Shown: piece by piece, positions 13,236-19,289 of the stretch
Layout: every line of letters starts with the position of its first letter
Position numbering within the stretch: the first letter of the stretch is position 1
Source of the DNA: Nanobdellota archaeon
GTDB lineage: Archaea > Nanobdellota > Nanobdellia > Woesearchaeales > GW2011-AR9
DNA length: 19,325 bases
Direction: 5' to 3'
NCBI GenBank assembly: GCA_030695685.1
Contig: JAUYPT010000097.1
Coordinates: 1 to 19,325, forward strand
The notes under the pieces: generated by a model
What the model saw: only the letters and a program-made list of their open reading frames with translations
What the model was told of the DNA's origin: nothing
Database searches by the model: none
Translations under genes and position numbers: made by a program

Positions 13236-13874
13236 TTACATCCTCACCGGCGTTCCCATTGTTCGTTTAAGAAGGATATTTTTAATGTTCTGTGATTCGT
13301 TTGGCAATTGTTTGACAACGGTATTATAAATAGCTAATATATTCTCAATAATTTCAGCTGCAGGCTGGTTTTCCTTGCCAATGAGGCATTGCAAATTAAG
13401 TCCTTTCTTGGTCGTCAACCGGACGGTTACATTTAATCTCTTAACAAGTAAATCTAAATTAGCAGTGGGAGGGACAACACACCCTAATTTTGGATTAGGC
13501 ATTTTTCCTTTTGTACCCAGCGCCTTCCCAAATGTTGCAGCTATCTTTGGCATCAGGTTTGCCTGGGCAATAAAATAATCATATGATTCTGCCAATTTTT
13601 TTAACTCTTTCTTATTGGCATATTTTACAAAATCATTTTCTTTAATCACGGCATCACAGCATTTTTCGGCTGATCCTGCTAACTGCTGATCAACGAACGC
13701 GGCTACCTTGACTTTTTTCCCCTGCTGGAATGGCAATGTAACAAAGACGTCAACAGGATTCTGAGAAAGAACTAAATCTTTAAGATTAATAATTAAATCA
13801 TACGACTGCGTAAATTTCCGCGCCGGCTGTTTCTGCAATTCTTCTACTGCTTTTTGAATTTGCTCTTTATTCAT
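13236..13874 (-). CDS. rpl1: Ribosomal protein uL1
   Basis: 212 residues, the usual archaeal length. It binds 23S rRNA at the L1 stalk near the E site, and in archaea it also represses its own operon by binding its mRNA. Family marks: the N-terminal helix MNKEQIQKAVEEL, PVDVFVTLPF, AQANLMPKIAATFGKALGTK (93-112), GKMPNPKLG (113-121) and the C-terminal LLKRTMGTPVRM. The order L1-L10-P1 is the archaeal operon, but L11, usually first, is not immediately upstream. It has a leader of about 35 nt with a perfect AGGAGGT 4 nt before the ATG, so translation is Shine-Dalgarno-driven. Confidence 0.97.
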   Translation of the reverse strand: MNKEQIQKAVEELQKQPARKFTQSYDLIINLKDLVLSQNPVDVFVTLPFQQGKKVKVAAFVDQQLAGSAEKCCDAVIKENDFVKYANKKELKKLAESYDYFIAQANLMPKIAATFGKALGTKGKMPNPKLGCVVPPTANLDLLVKRLNVTVRLTTKKGLNLQCLIGKENQPAAEIIENILAIYNTVVKQLPNESQNIKNILLKRTMGTPVRM

Positions 13875-13878
13875 TGTA

Positions 13879-13885
13879 ACCTCCT
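13879..13885 (-). promoter_or_regulatory. Shine-Dalgarno site of L1
   Basis: A perfect AGGAGGT 4 nt before the L1 ATG, confirming the start. Confidence 0.75.
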
Positions 13886-13930
13886 ACACAGAGTGTAGTT
13901 GTAACGGTATCTGTTGCTGAACGGCAGTTT

Positions 13931-13940
13931 GTTTATAAAG
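13931..13940. promoter_or_regulatory. Shared palindromic TATA box between the L1 operon and the structured element
   Basis: GTTTATAAAG is nearly symmetrical. On the minus strand it predicts L1 transcription from about 13909. On the plus strand it predicts a start near 13961-13965, just before the first base of the 13-bp closing helix at 13967. Confidence 0.5.
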
Positions 13941-13961
13941 ATTTCGGCTGTTTGTATGTAT

Positions 13962-14187
13962 TAAGTTAAGTCTGCCTGCCTGGCCAAGAGGTGAGCGAAA
14001 CTAAACGATTCACTCGAAGGGAAAACTATCCCTTCGGTGTGCCGGAAAAGTAGTTTCTTTTCCCAGCACGTAAGACATAATTAGGTTCAAAACCAAGCGA
14101 GATAATATCATCTTCGCCAAACCATTTATACAGCGTGGTTTTGTGAAGCGAACGGCCCGCAGGCAGACTTACTACGTACGGCTTTTT
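13962..14187 (+). ncRNA. Candidate structured RNA with loop-loop complementarity
   Basis: TAAGTCTGCCTGC (13967-13979) pairs perfectly with GCAGGCAGACTTA (14159-14171), extended by GGCC/GGCC. Inside are hairpin CGAAGGGA/TCCCTTCG (14015-14036), a second 11-bp hairpin (14039-14069) and a weaker one (14113-14152). The loop of the first (AAACTA) is exactly complementary to that of the second (TAGTTT). A TATA box lies about 26-30 nt before 13962, and a T run (14182-14186) follows the closing helix. I found no RNase P, SRP or tRNA signature. A minus-strand ORF overlaps it, so the strand and nature remain uncertain. Confidence 0.45.
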
Positions 14188-14214
14188 GAGATTAATTGTG
14201 GGTATATCTTCCAT
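14026..14214 (-). CDS. Possible small protein (62 aa) opposite the structured element
   Basis: The reading frame starts at ATG 14214 (a TTG at 14217 is also possible) and ends in TAG at 14026. The composition looks protein-like (KKPYVVSLPAGRSL, TLYKWFGEDDIISLGFEPNY), with no family I recognise. Only a weak TATA-like AAAAAATAAG (about 14237-14246) lies 25 nt upstream. Most of the frame overlaps the inverted-repeat structure described for this region, and the stop codon is in the loop of a perfect 8-bp hairpin. It may be a real gene with a structured 3' end, or a chance frame across an RNA gene; I cannot decide from sequence. Confidence 0.4.
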   Translation of the reverse strand: MEDIPTINLKKPYVVSLPAGRSLHKTTLYKWFGEDDIISLGFEPNYVLRAGKRNYFSGTPKG

Positions 14215-14248
14215 CAATTTTATAACTAACTGCCTCTTATTTTTTGCA

Positions 14249-14497
14249 ATGAAGAATTATAGATATTCCTTATCCCTGTACCGCCACGGTGATGAAGATA
14301 GTAGTGAAGCCAAATATTATATTCATATGGATACCATTTCCGGTGAAGATACACTGTTTTCAGAATTGAAGTTAGTGATGACCTTTCAGCATTTAAATGT
14401 TGGAAAAGTGAATTTCATTAATGACCTTGTTTATAGCTATCAAGGGCCGCAGTCTGATTTATTATCCAAGATTAATCCTATTTTTGATCAAAATTAA
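14249..14497 (+). CDS. Small hypothetical protein (82 aa)
   Basis: Starts at ATG 14249, 28 nt after a TATA box (TTTTATAAC, about 14217-14225); the open frame extends further upstream but without promoter support. The sequence MKNYRYSLSLYRHGDEDSSE, then AKYYIHMDTISGEDTLFSEL, suggests a small alpha/beta fold with three or four strands. I do not recognise a family, and there are no Cys residues, signal peptide or membrane segment. The stop codon is immediately followed by two strong tandem hairpins (14498-14588), before the promoter of the next gene. Confidence 0.6.
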   Translation: MKNYRYSLSLYRHGDEDSSEAKYYIHMDTISGEDTLFSELKLVMTFQHLNVGKVNFINDLVYSYQGPQSDLLSKINPIFDQN

Positions 14498-14588
14498 TGG
14501 AAGACATACGTATTGCATAATGATGGTATGTCTTCCAAAATGTAGTTGAGGAAGAATGATCTGCAAAACTATTGTCCTCAACTACATT
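14498..14588 (+). other. Two tandem perfect hairpins after the 82-aa gene
   Basis: Hairpin 1: TGGAAGACATAC (14498-14509) with GTATGTCTTCCA (14526-14537), 12 bp. Hairpin 2: AATGTAGTTGAGGA (14539-14552) with TCCTCAACTACATT (14575-14588), 14 bp. There is one base between them. The loops share a 5-nt complementarity (TTGCA/TGCAA). They may be a strong 3' end or a structured small RNA. Confidence 0.6.
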
Positions 14589-14597
14589 AACTAAAAA

Positions 14598-14606
14598 TTT
14601 ATAAAA
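14598..14606 (+). promoter_or_regulatory. TATA box of the 178-aa gene
   Basis: TTTATAAAA centred 25 nt upstream of the ATG at 14627. Confidence 0.6.
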
Positions 14607-14626
14607 CAGCCACATTCTGATTTGAT

Positions 14627-15163
14627 ATGACTAAAATCTATAGCTTAGAAGATGGTTTTACGGAGGCAGCACAGGCAATAGATACTATTTTCATTGCCCA
14701 ATATAATCCCCATCATAAGCTTTTCACCACCAAAGAACCTATTTTTGTTGCTGTCTATGGCGATCCCGTAAGCGGTGCAGCTTCGTTTGTGAAGGAGATT
14801 CAGCAATTTTTTGCACCAACACTGCAAGAAATGAGAGACAAAGCTTGTACCCCTCGGGTGTTAAGCGTCTGGCAGCCATTTCAGCAGCAGTTTTTTGAAC
14901 ATTTTAATAATTACAAACACCATTTCTGGCCTGCTGCTTTTCTGCTGCATTGCCCCTGGGAAAGAAATTTGAAAAATCAATATCGTGATCCCGATCATCT
15001 TGTGCGTGACTATGCAGATGATACTATTGATCTACGAATTGGGATCTACAACCCTCTCTTTTCATCCGGCACCCGGGGCGAGTATGATCTGGTCATTGCC
15101 AACCAGCATCTTCCTGATGATAAAATATCCTTGAAACTTCCCTCTCTATCAAAAGCCTTATAA
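14627..15163 (+). CDS. Hypothetical protein resembling a P-loop kinase with degenerate Walker A
   Basis: 178 residues. Residues 38-53 (PIFVAVYGDPVSGAAS) read like the strand and Walker A loop of a nucleoside- or uridine-kinase-like NTPase (hVAIxGxxxSGKtT), but the essential Lys-Thr is replaced by Ala-Ala (G45xxxxG50-A51-A52), so ATP use is doubtful. Later segments, CPWERNLKNQYRDPDHLVRDY and DLRIGIYNPLFSSG, then GEYDLVIANQHLPDD, fit alternating strands of an alpha/beta domain. No family is recognised with confidence. It has its own TATA box, is leaderless, and is bounded on both sides by strong hairpin clusters. Confidence 0.75.
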   Translation: MTKIYSLEDGFTEAAQAIDTIFIAQYNPHHKLFTTKEPIFVAVYGDPVSGAASFVKEIQQFFAPTLQEMRDKACTPRVLSVWQPFQQQFFEHFNNYKHHFWPAAFLLHCPWERNLKNQYRDPDHLVRDYADDTIDLRIGIYNPLFSSGTRGEYDLVIANQHLPDDKISLKLPSLSKAL

Positions 15164-15182
15164 AAACAACTTTCTTTCTTGC

Positions 15183-15309
15183 TATAGAGAAGTTTGAAAA
15201 ATAGTAATTTTGAGGAATAGTTATTTTGTTTCGTGTCAAAATTACGACTATTTCAAATTCTCTTTAGAACTTTGCAAATAAGTAATTTCATTTTGCAAAG
15301 TTCTCTATA
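15183..15309 (+). promoter_or_regulatory. Hairpin cluster with competing stems upstream of proS
   Basis: Stem A: long imperfect hairpin, AGAGAAGTTTGAAA and AATAGTAATTTTGA (15186-15213) with TCAAAATTACGACTATTTCAAA and TTCTCT (15236-15263). Stem B: AGAACTTTGCAAA (15266-15278) with TTTGCAAAGTTCT (15292-15304), perfect 13 bp. Stem C: TATAGAGAA (15183-15191) with TTCTCTATA (15301-15309), which overlaps arms of A and B. The proS ATG is 10 nt after the last base. Confidence 0.55.
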
Positions 15310-15318
15310 CTAATAACT

Positions 15319-16767
15319 ATGGCTACAGACAATAAAGGAATTACTGTCCGGAAAATGGATAATTTCTCCGAATGGTATACACAAGTAATTCAGAAAGCAG
15401 ATCTTGCAGATTATTCTTCCGTTTCCGGTTGCATCATTTTTAAGCCATCATCCTACGCGATGTGGGAAAAGATTAAAGATGTTGTTGATGCTAAATTAAA
15501 AGCATCCGGCGTACAGAACGCCTATTTTCCACTTTTTATCCCGGAAAAATTATTGCAGAAAGAAGCAGCTCATCTGGAAGGTTTTTCCCCGGAAGTTGCC
15601 TGGGTGACTATTGCCGGCAATACACCATTAGATGAACGGTTGGCAGTTCGTCCGACTTCAGAAACAATCATGTACGAATCCTATGCCAAATGGATCCGTT
15701 CTTATCATGATTTGCCATTACGTTTAAATCAATGGAATAATGTCGTGCGCTGGGAATTCAAACATCCGGTTCCGTTTTTGCGCTCCCGTGAATTTTTATG
15801 GAATGAAGGGCATACCTGTTTTGCCACCAAAAAAGAAGCGGAAGCTGAAATCAAAGAGATTATTGCCATCTATGATGATGTCTGCAAAAATATTCTTGCA
15901 CTTCCGACGTTGATCGGCAGAAAATCAGCAGGTGAAAAATTTGCCGGTGCAGATTATACGATTAGTTTAGAATTACTGATGCCTAATGGAAGGGCTATTC
16001 AAGGCCCTGATGCCCATCACGACGGGCAGAATTTTGCCAAAGCATTTGACATCACTTTTACAGATCAGAAAGGAAAAAAACAGTATGTCTGGCAGAACAC
16101 CTGGGCAATTACAACCAGAATGATTGGCGTTCTGCTGGCCATCCATGGTGATGATAAAGGCGCAGTTCTTCCTCCTTTCCTGGCGCCATTGCAGGTTGTC
16201 ATCGTTCCGATTCTCTTTGAAAAAAATAAGAAGGAAATACTCAAGCATGTTACCGCGGTGAAAGAGCAGCTGCATCAGAAAGGAGTAACAGTATATGTTG
16301 ATGACCGTGAGCAGTATTCCCCGGGATGGAAGTTCAATGAATGGGAAGTGAAAGGAATTCCAATAAGGATAGAGATCGGCCCGAAAGATGTGGAGAAAAA
16401 TCAAGCCATGATTGTACGCCGGGATACTGCTGAAAAACAACCGGTTGCCATGGACAGCGTTGGCAAAGAAGTTCGTTTTTTGATGGACATGATGCAGCAG
16501 AGCATGTATAAAAATGCTCAAGAACTGCTGGAAAAAAATATTGTCCGCGTTGAAACTCTTGCTGACGCTGAAAAGCAGTTAGGGAAAGGAAAACTTATTT
16601 TTGCGCCGTGGTGCGAATCAGCAGGATGCGAAACAAAATTTAAAGAAAAGACCGGCGCTAAATCGCTGAATTCACCGCTGGAACAGCCTTCAATAAAAAA
16701 AGGGCAGATCTGTTTTGCCTGCAAGGAGAAAGCGACCGTTTGGTTTTATTTTGGGAAGAGTTATTAG
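15319..16767 (+). CDS. proS: Prolyl-tRNA synthetase, archaeal/eukaryotic type
   Basis: 482 residues. Class II synthetase charging tRNA-Pro. Motifs: RPTSE (111-115, proline site), motif 2 in RWEFKHPVPFLRSREFLWNE (144-163) followed by GHT, HHDGQNFAKAFDI in the active-site core, and motif 3 (GVLLAIHGDDKGAVLPP). The anticodon-binding domain follows (APLQVVIVPI onward), then a C-terminal zinc domain with Cys432, Cys437, Cys465 and Cys468. The protein ends in Tyr, as is typical for this type. The bacterial INS editing domain is absent. The start at 15319 gives the expected N-terminus. Its stop overlaps the stop of the convergent gene at 16764. A cluster of competing hairpins lies just upstream. Confidence 0.97.
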   Translation: MATDNKGITVRKMDNFSEWYTQVIQKADLADYSSVSGCIIFKPSSYAMWEKIKDVVDAKLKASGVQNAYFPLFIPEKLLQKEAAHLEGFSPEVAWVTIAGNTPLDERLAVRPTSETIMYESYAKWIRSYHDLPLRLNQWNNVVRWEFKHPVPFLRSREFLWNEGHTCFATKKEAEAEIKEIIAIYDDVCKNILALPTLIGRKSAGEKFAGADYTISLELLMPNGRAIQGPDAHHDGQNFAKAFDITFTDQKGKKQYVWQNTWAITTRMIGVLLAIHGDDKGAVLPPFLAPLQVVIVPILFEKNKKEILKHVTAVKEQLHQKGVTVYVDDREQYSPGWKFNEWEVKGIPIRIEIGPKDVEKNQAMIVRRDTAEKQPVAMDSVGKEVRFLMDMMQQSMYKNAQELLEKNIVRVETLADAEKQLGKGKLIFAPWCESAGCETKFKEKTGAKSLNSPLEQPSIKKGQICFACKEKATVWFYFGKSY

Positions 16768-17291
16768 TCTACAGAATTCTCTATTGAACTAAGTAAATCA
16801 ATAAAGTCATTTTCATGGTCTCGTAAATATGTTTTTTTCAGTGCTTTCTTTACTGTATCAATAATTATGGATGTATCAGCAATTTTAGCATTACATAATA
16901 CTATGCATTCTATTCCAGATTGACCGGCAATAGGTCCTCCAATCCTTCCTGGTGAAGGCTGCATTGTTCGATGATCATAATCGCAAAGCGTTAATTCTAA
17001 TCCCTTGCCATTTCGTAAATAGAAGGCTAATGGTGTTACAGCAGCATCGTTAGGGAAAATGGTAGTGAGAGGAACGAGGGATGTTTTTTTAGAAGAAGCA
17101 TTTGGAACTGTTCTTACATAATACTGCACTTCTTTTGTAGAATATGCTGGGTTAATCGTAATATCATTTTCTGACAAATTTTGAATGAACTCTTCAATTG
17201 GTTTATCTTTAAGAGAATATCCGTCTATGATAGTTCCTGCAGGTGTATAATAATCTTTTGCTACTCTAATTATTTCTGCAATGATCATCAT
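16764..17291 (-). CDS. Hypothetical protein (175 aa), AT-rich orphan
   Basis: 175 residues from the ATG at 17291, with a second ATG directly after it. A TATA box is about 24 nt upstream (AT stretch 17310-17320), so it is probably leaderless. The sequence looks like a soluble alpha/beta protein, with segments VPLTTIFPNDAAVTPLAFYL and LTLCDYDHRTMQPSPGRIGG, then a central GPIAGQSGIECIVLC and a C-terminal helix region. The C-terminal half has a hydrophobic-polar rhythm and ends in acidic ENDFIDLLSSIE. I recognise no family. Its stop overlaps the proS stop by 4 nt (convergent). It is divergent from the Lrp-type regulator at 17387, with 95 nt between the starts, so the regulator may act on it (inference). 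Confidence 0.75.
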   Translation of the reverse strand: MMIIAEIIRVAKDYYTPAGTIIDGYSLKDKPIEEFIQNLSENDITINPAYSTKEVQYYVRTVPNASSKKTSLVPLTTIFPNDAAVTPLAFYLRNGKGLELTLCDYDHRTMQPSPGRIGGPIAGQSGIECIVLCNAKIADTSIIIDTVKKALKKTYLRDHENDFIDLLSSIENSVD

Positions 17292-17309
17292 TTTCTTTTT
17301 TTGAGAAGG

Positions 17310-17320
17310 TTATATTTAAA
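17310..17320 (-). promoter_or_regulatory. TATA-like box of the 175-aa orphan gene
   Basis: TTTAAATATAA on the minus strand, about 24 nt upstream of the ATG at 17291. Confidence 0.5.
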
Positions 17321-17356
17321 TGATTCCCTTTTAATTTTCTAAAAATACCAAGAGCA

Positions 17357-17365
17357 TTTATATAG
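17357..17365 (+). promoter_or_regulatory. TATA box of the Lrp-type regulator
   Basis: TTTATATAG centred 26 nt upstream of the ATG at 17387. Confidence 0.55.
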
Positions 17366-17386
17366 TTACTACCCGGTGCTTTTACT

Positions 17387-17947
17387 ATGGACAAACCTAA
17401 TCTTTCTTTCCCAAAATTAACCAGAAACGAGCAGTCTGTTCTAAAAAGAATCATTGAACATTCTAAAATCCCAGATGTAGAGATAGCAAAAAAAATGGGC
17501 CTTTCTCAACAAGCAATTTTCAAGATTAGGCATAAGCTTGAGCGTGTTGGAATAATCAGCGGATATATGCCCATAATTGACTTCAAAAAAATTGGTGTTG
17601 AGACGTTAGTTGTCATTGGGATTAAATTTACTAACTTCATCTGGGAGAAGTATTCAGAGGAACAAATTTCAGAAAGAATACAACAAATGTCACAAGTAAT
17701 CATTGCGTATCGTATTCCTGAATCAAGAATATCTCATTTACTGGTCATGGGATTTAAAAATATTGAAGAAAAAGACAGGTATCTTATGAGAATGCAAAGT
17801 AAATATTCCAAAGAGATTGAAATAGTATATGTCTACCCATTTTCAGTAGATAGGATTATTAAGACAAGTCATATTGGCCTTTTAGACTCGATTATTAATC
17901 AAAATAAAACCATTTCTAATGAATTTTTTATAGATAATTATAGATAA
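17387..17947 (+). CDS. Lrp/AsnC-like transcriptional regulator
   Basis: 186 residues. The N-terminal winged helix (about 10-60) is typical of the Lrp/AsnC family: LTRNEQSVLKRIIEHSKIPD, then VEIAKKMGLSQQAIFKIRHK and LERVGIISGYMPIIDFKKIG, where the GIISGYxxxxDxxKIG stretch links the DNA-binding and ligand domains. The C-terminal half (about 70-150) has alternating strands and helices in which VIIAYRIPESRISHLLVMGF replaces the usual RAM-domain strands; it is longer than a standard 150-residue Lrp by a polar tail. It is probably autoregulatory or acts on the divergent gene at 17291, 95 nt away. It is leaderless. Confidence 0.85.
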   Translation: MDKPNLSFPKLTRNEQSVLKRIIEHSKIPDVEIAKKMGLSQQAIFKIRHKLERVGIISGYMPIIDFKKIGVETLVVIGIKFTNFIWEKYSEEQISERIQQMSQVIIAYRIPESRISHLLVMGFKNIEEKDRYLMRMQSKYSKEIEIVYVYPFSVDRIIKTSHIGLLDSIINQNKTISNEFFIDNYR

Positions 17948-18144
17948 ATAACAACTTTCTGAAACATTTTAGCTTATTTATACTACCATAAGTGGTTATA
18001 GTTGTCATGCTTACTGCATATATCGTTAAAGCAATTAAGGAAACCATTTGTAAGCAGTATGAGAAAAAAATGAACAGCAAGACACAACTTTGTCGGTCTT
18101 ACATTTATTTGCCCTTATTGTGAGAACTAAAACGAAGATAGTAG

Positions 18145-18269
18145 TTAGCAGAAAAATTGAGGTGGATGTAGCTAAAGTGACAAACACACGCAACCTAGGA
18201 TAGAAATAGAACAGTAACAACCTGCCCTAATCTTGCATTAAAACGAGGGGTGATTCAAATGGTAGAAGT
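18145..18269 (+). repeat. Tandem 125-bp repeat, copy A
   Basis: Starts TTAGCAGAAAAATTGA. A stem CTAGGATAG/CTGCCCTAA (18195-18203 with 18222-18230) closes the loop AAATAGAACAGTAACAAC, whose first 17 bases are identical in copy B. Confidence 0.8.
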
Positions 18270-18388
18270 TTAGCAGAAAAATTGAGTCGATGTAACTAAA
18301 GAGATAAACATACGCAGCTTAGGGTGGAAATAGAACAGTAACAATCTGCCCTAATTTTGCATTTAAACGAGGAAAAATTCAAGCGGTA
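18270..18388 (+). repeat. Tandem 125-bp repeat, copy B
   Basis: Starts with the same 16 bases as copy A, and I estimate about 80% identity overall. The stem is TTAGGGTGG/CTGCCCTAA (18319-18327 with 18346-18354), 9 bp counting two G-U pairs. One G-U pair here is A-U in copy A, so pairing is kept. Head-to-tail, no spacer. Confidence 0.8.
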
Positions 18389-18396
18389 ATTACCGC
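18383..18396 (-). other. 14-bp palindrome at the J-domain gene stop codon
   Basis: GCGGTAATTACCGC is perfectly self-complementary. Read on the minus strand, the stem GCGG ends at the last sense codon and the stop TAA opens the loop. Confidence 0.6.
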
Positions 18397-18926
18397 AGCT
18401 CTCTCTTTAAGATTTTATGTGCATGATTTATTTTCTTGAACATTTCAGTATCCCCGCCAGGCATGTCAGGATGATATTTCTTTGCCAATTCTTTATACTT
18501 CTTATCGATTTCATCCATATCAAGGACATCTTCTCCAACACCGAGTATTTCTCGCGCTTCTGTGCGCATCTGCTCAACATCATCTTTTTCAGCAAATTCT
18601 AAGAGAAATTCTTCAAACGTCTTTTTTCCGGCAAGTAGGTCAGCCACTTCTAACTCTATCACTTTATAGACTACGTATAAATTATCTATATATCTTTTTG
18701 CAGATTTATAACTATAATACATGCGATAGCCATCGCCGTACCATGTTGCGGATGCCGGAGCACGTTGTATTGCCGGTTCAAGATCTATAATGATCTCATC
18801 CCTGGTGATGCCAATTTTACTCAGGATAGAAATAATACTGTTTTTGTACATCAAGGCACGCCGCTGATACGAGTCTCGTGCCAGCACGAGATTGAATTGG
18901 TGTCCTTTTATGGTGATAGTATCCAT
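18390..18926 (-). CDS. J-domain protein with unusual C-terminal J domain
   Basis: 178 residues from ATG 18926; a TTG at 18935 would add three and sits closer to the leaderless spacing from the TATA box at 18954-18963. The last 55 residues are a J domain: helix I EAREILGVGEDVLD, helix II EIDKKYKELAKK, the HPD tripeptide (152-154) in YHPDMPGGD, and helix III MFKKINHAHKILKREL. The domain activates Hsp70 (DnaK) ATPase. The N-terminal 115 residues are a separate mixed alpha/beta region with an RRALMYKNSIISILSKIG helix and no Gly/Phe-rich or zinc-finger segment, so this is a class III co-chaperone with its own client domain. No Hsp70 gene is in the window. The stop codon lies in a 14-bp palindrome. 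Confidence 0.9.
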   Translation of the reverse strand: MDTITIKGHQFNLVLARDSYQRRALMYKNSIISILSKIGITRDEIIIDLEPAIQRAPASATWYGDGYRMYYSYKSAKRYIDNLYVVYKVIELEVADLLAGKKTFEEFLLEFAEKDDVEQMRTEAREILGVGEDVLDMDEIDKKYKELAKKYHPDMPGGDTEMFKKINHAHKILKRELR

Positions 18927-18953
18927 GGTTTCCAATCATCAAAAAAGTAGGCT

Positions 18954-18963
18954 GTTTATAAAC
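18954..18963 (-). promoter_or_regulatory. TATA box of the J-domain gene
   Basis: GTTTATAAAC on the minus strand (symmetrical), about 24 nt from the TTG at 18935 and 33 nt from the ATG at 18926. Confidence 0.5.
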
Positions 18964-19052
18964 ATTGAGATGGAAAATAGAGGAATAGCATACGGGGTCG
19001 TTTAACACCATCAAGCAACATTTTTATTAACCTTCATCTTTTCTTTCATCAT

Positions 19053-19289
19053 ATGAACATCCTTCCGCTCTTCAAAAACAACTGCCTTACCATTAAAGTC
19101 ATTCCCAATGCTAAAATATCAAAAGCAGTTATGGATAATAATCCTCCTAAAATCTATCTCCAGGCAGTGCCGGAAAAGAATAAGGCAAATCTGGAATTGA
19201 TCAAATTTTTCAAAAAAGAATTTGGAGTAAAAGTGATGATTCAATCCGGAGAAAAATCACGGGAGAAAGTAGTATGCTTAGCGGAATAA
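19053..19289 (+). CDS. DUF167 (YggU) family protein
   Basis: 78 residues, a small YggU-fold protein of unknown function conserved across bacteria and archaea. The pattern is clear: an opening strand LTIKVIPNAK, then KIYLQAVPEKNKANLELIKF (matching the typical APPVdGKANxxLIxfL), and the ending SGEKSREKVVCL (SGxxSRxKxVxI). In the usual APPxxGKAN, Gly is replaced (EKNKAN), a mild divergence. A TATA-like TTTTTATTAA (19021-19030) lies about 25 nt upstream. It is divergent from the J-domain gene. Confidence 0.92.
   Translation: MNILPLFKNNCLTIKVIPNAKISKAVMDNNPPKIYLQAVPEKNKANLELIKFFKKEFGVKVMIQSGEKSREKVVCLAE

Larger units (their letters stand above)
17948..18389. other. 442-nt intergenic region between the Lrp-type gene and the J-domain gene
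   Basis: Holds the two 125-bp repeat copies (18145-18388) and an older, degenerate partial copy before them (about 18070-18144, sharing GAACAG, TGCCCT and AAAACGA in order). A 7-bp inverted repeat TGCTTAC/GTAAGCA lies at 18007-18013 and 18050-18056. No convincing ORF or tRNA. Confidence 0.7.

Noticed and set aside
13962..14187. RNase P RNA, SRP RNA or a tRNA gene
   Set aside because: No GAGGAAAGUC, no SRP helix-8 GGAA/AGCA core, and no cloverleaf with TTCRA loop and CCA-side pairing. A structured RNA is possible but not one of these.
15973..16521. 182-aa minus-strand frame inside proS
   Set aside because: It lies fully opposite proS, whose protein is conserved and complete; no promoter or family match.
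18035..18220. Minus-strand 61-aa frame with a hydrophobic segment across repeat copy A
   Set aside because: It starts at TTG and overlaps the tandem repeat. The matching frame in copy B is broken by a frameshift and an early stop, and differences between copies fall mostly at first and second codon positions, unlike a conserved coding gene.
18145..18388. CRISPR array
   Set aside because: Only two long copies (125 bp) with no spacers and no short direct repeats.
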